Source of the DNA: Sansalvadorimonas sp965221135
GTDB lineage: Bacteria > Pseudomonadota > Gammaproteobacteria > Pseudomonadales > Endozoicomonadaceae
Direction: 5' to 3'
NCBI GenBank assembly: GCA_965221135.1
Contig: CBDCRZ010000106.1
Span: forward strand, 1,302,001 to 1,366,000
DNA length: 64,000 nucleotides
The notes under the pieces were generated by a model, which worked only from the letters and a program-made list of their open reading frames with translations, did no database searches and had not been told where the DNA came from. The translations under genes were made by a program, and so were the position numbers. This document shows, piece by piece, positions 27,226-33,771 of this stretch (the first letter of the stretch is position 1; every line of letters begins with the position of its first letter).

Positions 27226-27447
27226 TTACTGGATCGAACACTTCCCTGAACCAGGGAATTTAACCAGGGGTGTTTCCAGGGGAGTTCCAGATCGAATATT
27301 TAACCGCATCGATTCAGGAATGTCAGAGAGATCTCCCTTTATTACACTGGTATCCATCCGGGCGCCAAAGACCTCCTCTCCCTGTTCATTTTTTAACATA
27401 AGATATGAGACCCCTTCACTTCTGTCGTAATGAACCTGCACACTCAC
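27226..27447 (-). CDS. Possible small hypothetical protein
   Basis: A 73-codon frame from GTG at 27447, between the DUF3187 gene and the bidirectional terminator at 27593. Composition is protein-like (for example YDRSEGVSYLMLKNEQGEEV), but the Shine-Dalgarno is poor and no family is recognised. It may be a real short gene or chance. Confidence 0.3.
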   Translation of the reverse strand: MSVQVHYDRSEGVSYLMLKNEQGEEVFGARMDTSVIKGDLSDIPESMRLNIRSGTPLETPLVKFPGSGKCSIQ

Positions 27448-27592
27448 TGATCATGCTGACCAACAGATGAGTTCTATCATCGCCTGGTTTGACTCAGAGG
27501 CGAGGGGATATACAACCTTATAATCATTTGACGATACATTGCACCGGTGGAAGAACTGAGCGCGTGCTGATTCAAATTTCTTAACAATCCAC

Positions 27593-27627
27593 AAAAACGG
27601 ATGCCAGCCTGGCTGGTATCCGTTTTT
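27593..27627. terminator. Bidirectional rho-independent terminator
   Basis: Near-perfect palindrome AAAACGGATGCCAGCC / GGCTGGTATCCGTTTT with A residues on the left and T residues on the right, so it would terminate on both strands. It would end the long minus-strand receptor-like gene, whose stop is at 27734. Confidence 0.8.
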
Positions 27628-27644
27628 GTTTGTAAATAGAAACC

Positions 27645-27736
27645 TAAGTACCCGGATACCCGTAATCGAATATTGCCCCTTCCGGGGCCCGCCAGTAGCA
27701 GGCAATCGGCATATAAAACAGGTGTCCGGGTACTTA
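27645..27736. repeat. 92-bp element bounded by 16-bp inverted repeats
   Basis: TAAGTACCCGGATACC (27645-27660) and GGTGTCCGGGTACTTA (27721-27736) are inverted copies matching at 15 of 16 bases. The interior contains nested complementary segments (ATTGCC/GGCAAT and CCCC/GGGG), so the whole can fold into a branched structure. The right arm contains the stop codon of the long minus-strand gene. It resembles a small palindromic repeat or MITE-like element; no copies elsewhere in the window were noticed. Confidence 0.55.
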
Positions 27737-30700
27737 TACATCACTGAGAACAGATTCCCGAGGCAGTTTATGTTCAGGCAGAGTCTCATAATTATTTTCA
27801 TTGGGCTGTGTTGTTTCACCTTCTGGGAACGAAGGTTTCTCGTCGGGATATGAGATATTAGTCTGTTGATGTGTTTGCGAGAGTGGAACTGGCTCGGGTG
27901 TTGGTGGTAGTCGGCGTCCCTGGATTTGGGTGGGACGGTAGTCTTCCAGATTCAGTTCGCGCAGGTTGTAGCGTTGATTTTTTCTCCGGCAACTACTGCA
28001 TGCCTTTTTAGCAATGAGTGTGGCTGCTACTGATACAGGAACAGTAATTAAGGTGTTTACAGCATTACTTCCTACCAATAGCCACCAATCAAATCCTTCT
28101 GAGCCTGGTTTGTGGGGTGTTGCTGAAGGAGTCGCGCTTGTTGAGGGGGAGGGCGCTGATGCCATGGTGGTTGAGGCAGGGGACGCGGAAGCGGAAACAG
28201 TTTGCGAATAATCCTGCACTCCCGGGATACTCGTTGTATTGTCTGCAGAGAGTTTGCTGAGTACGTGCAGACGTTCGCCTATAGCCAGAACAAGAGCCCC
28301 CTGCGCATTGACAGTTAACTTTCTCTCCATTCCGGAGGTGTCCATGTCTGCTATTGGGGGAATATCCAACTCTGTCAGGTTGATTCTCTGGTTGTTAATT
28401 TCGATTTTTACAATCTGATCGGTGTTGTTGGCGGGTATGCCATAGGTCGCCCCACTTCCCGGTTGACCAACAAGTTGCGTGAACCCTCCAGGGAAGGAGT
28501 GATCATCCATTTCAACGTAATTTTTATAACCACCCTGCGTCGCAAAATATTTTATGGAATCTGTTGTGGCTGCAAGAAACTGACTCTCAGAGAGCGCCTG
28601 CCACCGGGTGACATTAGCAAAGTCTTTGGTGCTTAGTAGTGAGATCGATTTTGGGTAACCATAGAGTGTACCTGTGTCATAGCGGTAAATTGTACCGCTG
28701 CGTAGCACCATACCGCTTCTGAGATCATTGGGGGAATTGCACCCGGGAGGAGGGTGGGCCTGAGTGGTTTCTGTGTCTTTGCAGGCAACAAAAAGGCGTT
28801 TAAAGTCCGAACCGCCGCCTTCCTCCTGATAAGCGACAGGATTACTGGAACAGTCCCTGATGGCGTCCTCTGTGCCGACACACTCGAGATCCTGCAGTGC
28901 GTGGCAAGAGTTGGTGATTGCGCATTTATAGAGAGGCCCATTAGGTGACGTCCCGTAGGATGTGAATGACCCCTGACCTTTAACGTAACCTAATCCAAGT
29001 TGGCGGCAGGCAACCTTACCAATCTTATGTAATGAGCTCACGTGAAGGCCACTCTTGTACAGAACAGGCCCCCAGCGACCACAGCCACTCCGGGCTTCCA
29101 GCACGCCAAAGCGCAGCCCGGGTATTGTTCCGCACGCCTCCATCAGCCGTAAATCGCTGTCTGGGAAAGGGATCACAGTTGTGTCCCCTCCCCCTCCGTC
29201 CCTGTAGACTAACTCTCCGGGCTCCTGTGATAACAGGGTGTTATTGCGTTTGAGGCATAGAACCGAGTTATCTAACAGGGGTGGATTCAAAACAACGTCC
29301 CCCGTTGTTGCCAGGCTGGTGGTGTCAGAGCGCAGGCTCAGAACCTTCAGGTGTTTGTTGTCCCCCACCAGAATTTTGTTGTCGCTGGTTGAAAGCAGGT
29401 GATTCACTGAAATATCTTTTAATACCTTGCTGCCTGAGTGGATATAACCATTTTCTCGTTGCTGATCAAGATCCTCCTGACTCAGGCCGTTCCCCCGGAT
29501 GTTGTATTGAACAGGGGTAATATCATGACCGTGATAACTCACCTTAAGGCTATAGGAGGCCTCTGCGGCACCAGCTTCTCCCGGAATAAAGGACAAGGGT
29601 AATTCGACCGTTTGGCCGGGGTCTACGGTGTAAACCTCCTGATCGCTAAATGCCCATTTCCCTGAGGCGAGAACGGTTGGGTGTGGCTCAATCTGTAAAA
29701 TAACAGGGGCTGTGTTGTTTGCTCTGGCAGTAAATGTATTGCTGACCTGTCGTTGCTGAGGTATCCCCCCCTGAGTAACGGGCACATCACCCAGGTTATC
29801 CCAGTACGAGTAAGTGAAGATGCTATCGGGAGCGATGCCATTCCCTGGTTCATGGTTTTCCAGGGGCGGCGGCTCTGTCACTGTTTCCGGTATGACAGTA
29901 TCTGTTGTTACTGGCTCCGTTGTATAAGGGCTAGATGGCGCCTGTCGTCTGAGAATCTCATGTTTCGCTGTCTGATCGTATGAGGCTTGCACCAGGGATT
30001 GCTGTGGCAACTGAGATTTGTCATTCCCTGTTTTTGCTGCTGTAGCCAGATGAGGGAGTGGCTTGATGGTTATCTGTTTTTCTGTACTACCAGCGCGGCA
30101 GGTGAGGGTCAGCGGGCTGTCAAAGTCGGCTTTAGTACGAAATTTCATGAGTGTCCCTCCATCATTTTTGCGATGGGTAAACAGAGGCGCTGATTTCGAC
30201 CCGGGAGAGGCAGTGCATACTTCAATAGCACTATTACCGTGCACTGCAGGGTTATAGTGACAGGCTGGAGCATGGGGGTGTGAAACTTCCATGCTTGAGG
30301 AGCAGCTTTCTTTTGGACAACTTTGGATACTGCAGGTGACATCGACATAACCGCCGGAGTCGACTGCAGGAGACGACATGTTCACTGTGGGTGCACTGGT
30401 GGATATAGCATCCACTGTTCTGGCCATGAAACTACCAATGAATATGGCAGTTGTTGCGACGGCGGTTCCTAGAGAGATACTTCTTTTGCCAGACCCGGTA
30501 GATTCTCTTTTGGTTGATTCCTGGTGACGGGCTTTTAGAAAAAGCTTTGCTTTGGCTGCAGGGGGAAGAGTTATGTCCGGGTTCAGGATCTGTTCCCGGT
30601 AAAATGATGAAGCCTGTACAGTTTCACCTTTCGCTTTGAGTTGGCTGCGGCGCTGTATCTTTGAGTAGTGGGATGTCATTCCCCAGGTTGCTGTATCGAT

Positions 30701-31195
30701 CGCTTTCCCTATTTTATTGAAAAACCCTTCCCTCAAGTTGAGATCAAGGGGGGGCTCAGGGAAATCAGGTGAACCCAGTTGGTGCAGTATACCAATTGCT
30801 CTTTTATCTCCGGTATCTGCCTGCTTGGTGATAAGCCCTACAGCACCACCAATTGTTGGCATATGATCATCGTAATCCGGGCGTTCAGCGAATAATTCCA
30901 GCAGTGTTTTTATGCCTTCTAACTGTGTCTCTGTAGGGACAGTGCCAAGTACTTTTCTGTTAAGGCGAGTGCACAATTGTTGCTGGGCAGTACCTGTAGG
31001 CAGATACTTCTGCAGAATATTGACGGGTTGATCCGAGATGCTGCGAATGTGATCAAAGAGGTAGGCTGGTGAAGATGACACTGCACCGGCAGTGTTCTTT
31101 CCTCCGCTGCTGTTTGCAGGCGGAATGTACATAATTGCGGTAACGAGGGCTGTTATCACCACCCTGAAGAAGATGAAGTTTCTCGGCTTGTACAT
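27734..31195 (-). CDS. Receptor-like membrane protein with SRCR-type domain
   Basis: A 1153-residue protein from the ATG at 31195; the frame stays open to 31507, but that extension has no signal peptide and overlaps a DUF3187 gene remnant. Order: signal peptide (residues about 1-30, FFRVVITALVTAIMY); a helical N-terminal region; a second hydrophobic stretch near 255; a Cys-rich part around 270-370; an Ig-like segment around 520-600; then about 670-808 a domain like the animal scavenger receptor cysteine-rich (SRCR) fold. That domain has eight cysteines and the hallmarks WGPVLYKSG, VACRQLGLGYVKG and LECVGTEDAIRDC. After a Ser/Thr/Pro-rich stalk comes a transmembrane helix (about 1033-1055), a basic KKACSSCRRK stop-transfer and a ~95-residue polar tail. 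Function is unknown; a surface, adhesion or ligand-binding role is inference. SRCR domains are rare in bacteria. Confidence 0.7.
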   Translation of the reverse strand: MYKPRNFIFFRVVITALVTAIMYIPPANSSGGKNTAGAVSSSPAYLFDHIRSISDQPVNILQKYLPTGTAQQQLCTRLNRKVLGTVPTETQLEGIKTLLELFAERPDYDDHMPTIGGAVGLITKQADTGDKRAIGILHQLGSPDFPEPPLDLNLREGFFNKIGKAIDTATWGMTSHYSKIQRRSQLKAKGETVQASSFYREQILNPDITLPPAAKAKLFLKARHQESTKRESTGSGKRSISLGTAVATTAIFIGSFMARTVDAISTSAPTVNMSSPAVDSGGYVDVTCSIQSCPKESCSSSMEVSHPHAPACHYNPAVHGNSAIEVCTASPGSKSAPLFTHRKNDGGTLMKFRTKADFDSPLTLTCRAGSTEKQITIKPLPHLATAAKTGNDKSQLPQQSLVQASYDQTAKHEILRRQAPSSPYTTEPVTTDTVIPETVTEPPPLENHEPGNGIAPDSIFTYSYWDNLGDVPVTQGGIPQQRQVSNTFTARANNTAPVILQIEPHPTVLASGKWAFSDQEVYTVDPGQTVELPLSFIPGEAGAAEASYSLKVSYHGHDITPVQYNIRGNGLSQEDLDQQRENGYIHSGSKVLKDISVNHLLSTSDNKILVGDNKHLKVLSLRSDTTSLATTGDVVLNPPLLDNSVLCLKRNNTLLSQEPGELVYRDGGGGDTTVIPFPDSDLRLMEACGTIPGLRFGVLEARSGCGRWGPVLYKSGLHVSSLHKIGKVACRQLGLGYVKGQGSFTSYGTSPNGPLYKCAITNSCHALQDLECVGTEDAIRDCSSNPVAYQEEGGGSDFKRLFVACKDTETTQAHPPPGCNSPNDLRSGMVLRSGTIYRYDTGTLYGYPKSISLLSTKDFANVTRWQALSESQFLAATTDSIKYFATQGGYKNYVEMDDHSFPGGFTQLVGQPGSGATYGIPANNTDQIVKIEINNQRINLTELDIPPIADMDTSGMERKLTVNAQGALVLAIGERLHVLSKLSADNTTSIPGVQDYSQTVSASASPASTTMASAPSPSTSATPSATPHKPGSEGFDWWLLVGSNAVNTLITVPVSVAATLIAKKACSSCRRKNQRYNLRELNLEDYRPTQIQGRRLPPTPEPVPLSQTHQQTNISYPDEKPSFPEGETTQPNENNYETLPEHKLPRESVLSDV

Positions 31196-31442
31196 ACCTG
31201 TTATCACCACTTTTGGACAGGGAACACCCAAAGCCACCGGATAGGGGAGCACCCAGAGGATGAGGGGTGAGGGGGGGGGAGTATAGGTGAAAATTATGAA
31301 GCCTCCTTGCTTGCTTTTCAGTGCTGATCCGTCATCTGTCTTTTGTCGTATTTCGAGCAGATCATCATTACCCAGAGCTGCTTGTTTCCGCGTCATCTGT
31401 ACTGATTCGTTGGGGGTGGCTTTCCTTCTGGATCCTTCTCTT

Positions 31443-31539
31443 GACGACTGGCCGGGTCTGGCTCCTTGTGTCTGATGTCTCGGAATATGTTGCTGTGAAC
31501 CGTGCACCTGATGCAGTGCTGCAACTGAGAGCTCGTTAA
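31443..31539 (+). pseudogene. Remnant of a second DUF3187 gene (3' end)
   Basis: The frame ending at 31539 reads LVSDVSEYVAVNRAPDAVLQL, which aligns without gaps to LVADVSEDLTVNRASDVVLQL, the C-terminus of the intact DUF3187 gene at 26174-27187, and stops at nearly the same point. Just upstream, GACGACTGG at 31443 matches the DNW codons of the intact gene but in another frame, so an indel of about 10 bases separates the two. Similarity may extend weakly to about 31400. No upstream portion of the gene remains. The remainder of 31196-31653 shows no gene. Confidence 0.7.
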
Positions 31540-31653
31540 GGAAACAGGGGGCTGAATCTGGCAGCGATTCAGCTGTTGAAAGGGTGATTTGAACGGTTTT
31601 CGTCTACCTTTTAATCAATTGCTTGCAAATGATGACCCTGCGAGACCTGACCT

Positions 31654-33240
31654 ATGGAGCTAACCAGTTATGCGTTATCACCTCTTTCACTGCTGGCACC
31701 TTTTGTTGCCATAGGTCTTGCTGTTATCACCCGTAAAACCCTGCTCTCCCTCGGAGCAGGTATTGTTGTGGGTGCACTTCTTCTTACCAGTTATAACCCT
31801 GTTGATGCGTTCCATTACATTATCAATGCATCGGTGGCCGTGTTCTGGAATGATGGCCTGAATACCGGCAGCGTCTTTATTCTTCTGTTTCTGCTTTGTC
31901 TGGGAGTGATGACCAGTCTGATCTCTCTGGCAGGTGGTACCCGGGCTTTTGGTGACTGGGCACGGGAGCGTATTAAAACCGCCAGGGGCGCACAGGTTCT
32001 GACTGTGTCGCTGGGCGTGATTATTTTTATTGATGATTATTTTAATGCGTTGGCCGTCGGTAATATCTGCCGCCCCCTGACCGATCGCAATAAAGTATCC
32101 CGTGCCAAGCTGGCTTACCTGATTGATTCCACCGCCGCACCTGTTTGTGTGATCACGCCTGTTTCCAGTTGGGGGGCTTATATTATTGCCTTGGTGGGCT
32201 CGATTCTGATGACCCATGGAATAACCGATATCAGTGCGTTTGCAGCCTTTATCACTATGATCCCCATGAACCTCTATGCCATCTTTGCGCTGGCTATGGT
32301 GATCTGTGCGGCGGTGATGGATCTCAATATTGGCCCTATGCATAGCCATGCCCGTATGGCGGCTCGTGGTGAACTGTTCAATAGCTGCAAGGGGCAGCCT
32401 ATGGGGGCGACCGAGATAAAAGATACCGGCAAAGGGTTAGTGGCTGATCTGGTGGTGCCTGTATTGATGCTGGTGGTATCGACAGTGGTCGCTTTGATCG
32501 GCACAGGCGCACAAGCTCTGGGGCAGGCTGGTCATGCCTTTTCTGTGCTGGGCGCTTTTGAGAATACTAATGTGGCAGATTCTCTGGTGATTGGTGGAGC
32601 CATTGGCCTGTTGACCAGCCTGCTGATGCTGCTGCGCCATAATGCCGGCAGCAGCCGGACGATGGAAGCTGTTGGCGCAGGTGTTCAATCCATGATGGGC
32701 GCTATTTATATTCTGGTGCTGGCCTGGGTGCTGGTGGATGTGATTGGTAATCTGGAAACTGGGAAATATCTGTCTGGTCTGGTGGGTGATGCTATCCATA
32801 CTGCCTGGCTACCTGCTCTGGTCTTTATCATTGCCGGGGTTATGGCCTTTGCCACAGGCACCAGCTGGGGCACCTTCGGTATTATGTTGCCTGTTGCTGG
32901 TGATATGGCCGCAGCTACTGATCTGGCCCTGATTATGCCGATGATGGGCGCTGTGCTGGCTGGGGCGGTGTTCGGTGACCATTGCTCGCCTATCTCTGAT
33001 ACCACCATTCTCTCTTCCACCGGTGCCTCCTGCCACCATATTGACCATGTGCTGACTCAGCTGCCTTACTGCGTGGCGGTGGCTCTGGTGTGTATCATTG
33101 GTTATCTGGTGATGGGAGTGACGGGGTCTGTCTGGCTGAGCGTGGGAGCCAGTGCTTTGATCTTCCTGTTATTGCTGATGGTGTTCCGCAGGCTCTCGAC
33201 CAGTACTGCGGAGGAGGTTCAGGCCGAAGAGCTGGCTTAA
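31654..33240 (+). CDS. NhaC-type Na+/H+ antiporter family protein
   Basis: Polytopic inner-membrane protein of 528 residues with about 12 hydrophobic segments. It belongs to the NhaC/ArsB-like antiporter superfamily: SLGVIIFIDDYFNALAVGN carries the membrane-embedded acidic residues, and STAAPVCVITPVSSWGAY, FATGTSWGTFGIMLPV and GAVFGDHCSPISDTTILSS are highly typical. The probable role is sodium or other cation extrusion, or organic-substrate exchange, at the cytoplasmic membrane. Specificity cannot be read from the sequence. It precedes the T3SS chaperone gene by 93 bases but is unrelated in function. Confidence 0.85.
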   Translation: MELTSYALSPLSLLAPFVAIGLAVITRKTLLSLGAGIVVGALLLTSYNPVDAFHYIINASVAVFWNDGLNTGSVFILLFLLCLGVMTSLISLAGGTRAFGDWARERIKTARGAQVLTVSLGVIIFIDDYFNALAVGNICRPLTDRNKVSRAKLAYLIDSTAAPVCVITPVSSWGAYIIALVGSILMTHGITDISAFAAFITMIPMNLYAIFALAMVICAAVMDLNIGPMHSHARMAARGELFNSCKGQPMGATEIKDTGKGLVADLVVPVLMLVVSTVVALIGTGAQALGQAGHAFSVLGAFENTNVADSLVIGGAIGLLTSLLMLLRHNAGSSRTMEAVGAGVQSMMGAIYILVLAWVLVDVIGNLETGKYLSGLVGDAIHTAWLPALVFIIAGVMAFATGTSWGTFGIMLPVAGDMAAATDLALIMPMMGAVLAGAVFGDHCSPISDTTILSSTGASCHHIDHVLTQLPYCVAVALVCIIGYLVMGVTGSVWLSVGASALIFLLLLMVFRRLSTSTAEEVQAEELA

Positions 33241-33333
33241 CAGTGCATATCTTTTTGGTTGCTCTTCTCTTCTTAGCCTCTCAGAGGCTCTTTTCCTGCC
33301 GACATCTAAAGAGAATCGATCAGGAAGAGTGTT

Positions 33334-33771
33334 ATGGGGCTGGATGAATTGCTAACCCTTTTTGCCCGCAATAATGATCTGGGCAAGCTGGAACAGAATA
33401 ATGGTCGCTATCAGATCACCATGGAAACGGCTGATGTAGCCTGCTATGAAGAGGCTGGGCAGGTTTATCTGCTGTGTAATCTGGGTGTTATTTCTGAAGG
33501 GAAGAGCCAGCGGCAGAGCGATAATCGCCTGTTACTGGAAAAAAGCATGGGTCTGATTCGTGACCAGCGCGGTAGCCTGACCATGGATGAAACCGAAGGT
33601 GTGTATCAGCTGTATCAGCGTATGGCTCTGTCTGATTTAAGAATTGAGCAGTTTCAGGAAGCCGTCGAAGCCTTTGGCGGCTGTTGTCTCTACTACCAGG
33701 GGCTTTTGGGGAGATCTTCTGGTGATAATAATTTCTCTGCCCCAGCCCCCGGCAATATTATGATGCCCTGA
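33334..33771 (+). CDS. CesT-family type III secretion chaperone
   Basis: A small acidic protein of 145 residues with the class I T3SS chaperone layout: an N-terminal helix (LDELLTLFARNNDL), beta strands (RYQITMETADVACYEEAGQVYLLCNLG in outline), a second helix ending at YQRMALSDL, and a C-terminal helix (EQFQEAVEAFGGCCLYYQGLL). Such proteins dimerise in the cytosol, bind the N-terminal region of one effector, keep it unfolded and dock it to the T3SS ATPase. It has an AGGAAG site, and its stop overlaps the start of the following 931-residue gene (ATGA-type). sct genes lie just downstream on the other strand. Assignment rests on length, fold pattern and context, not on an invariant motif. Confidence 0.7.
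   Translation: MGLDELLTLFARNNDLGKLEQNNGRYQITMETADVACYEEAGQVYLLCNLGVISEGKSQRQSDNRLLLEKSMGLIRDQRGSLTMDETEGVYQLYQRMALSDLRIEQFQEAVEAFGGCCLYYQGLLGRSSGDNNFSAPAPGNIMMP

Noticed and set aside
27645..27736. Integron attC site
   Set aside because: The palindrome lacks the RYYYAAC/GTTRRRY core sites and no integrase or cassette array is present.
27451..27819. 122-codon minus-strand frame
   Set aside because: It overlaps the 3' end of the SRCR-type gene in another frame, spans the palindromic element and terminator, and its translation does not look like a protein.
31196..31507. Upstream extension of the SRCR-type gene to 31507
   Set aside because: It would bury the signal peptide at residue 105, overlaps the DUF3187 remnant, and translates to a polar, low-quality segment; the ATG at 31195 directly precedes a signal peptide.
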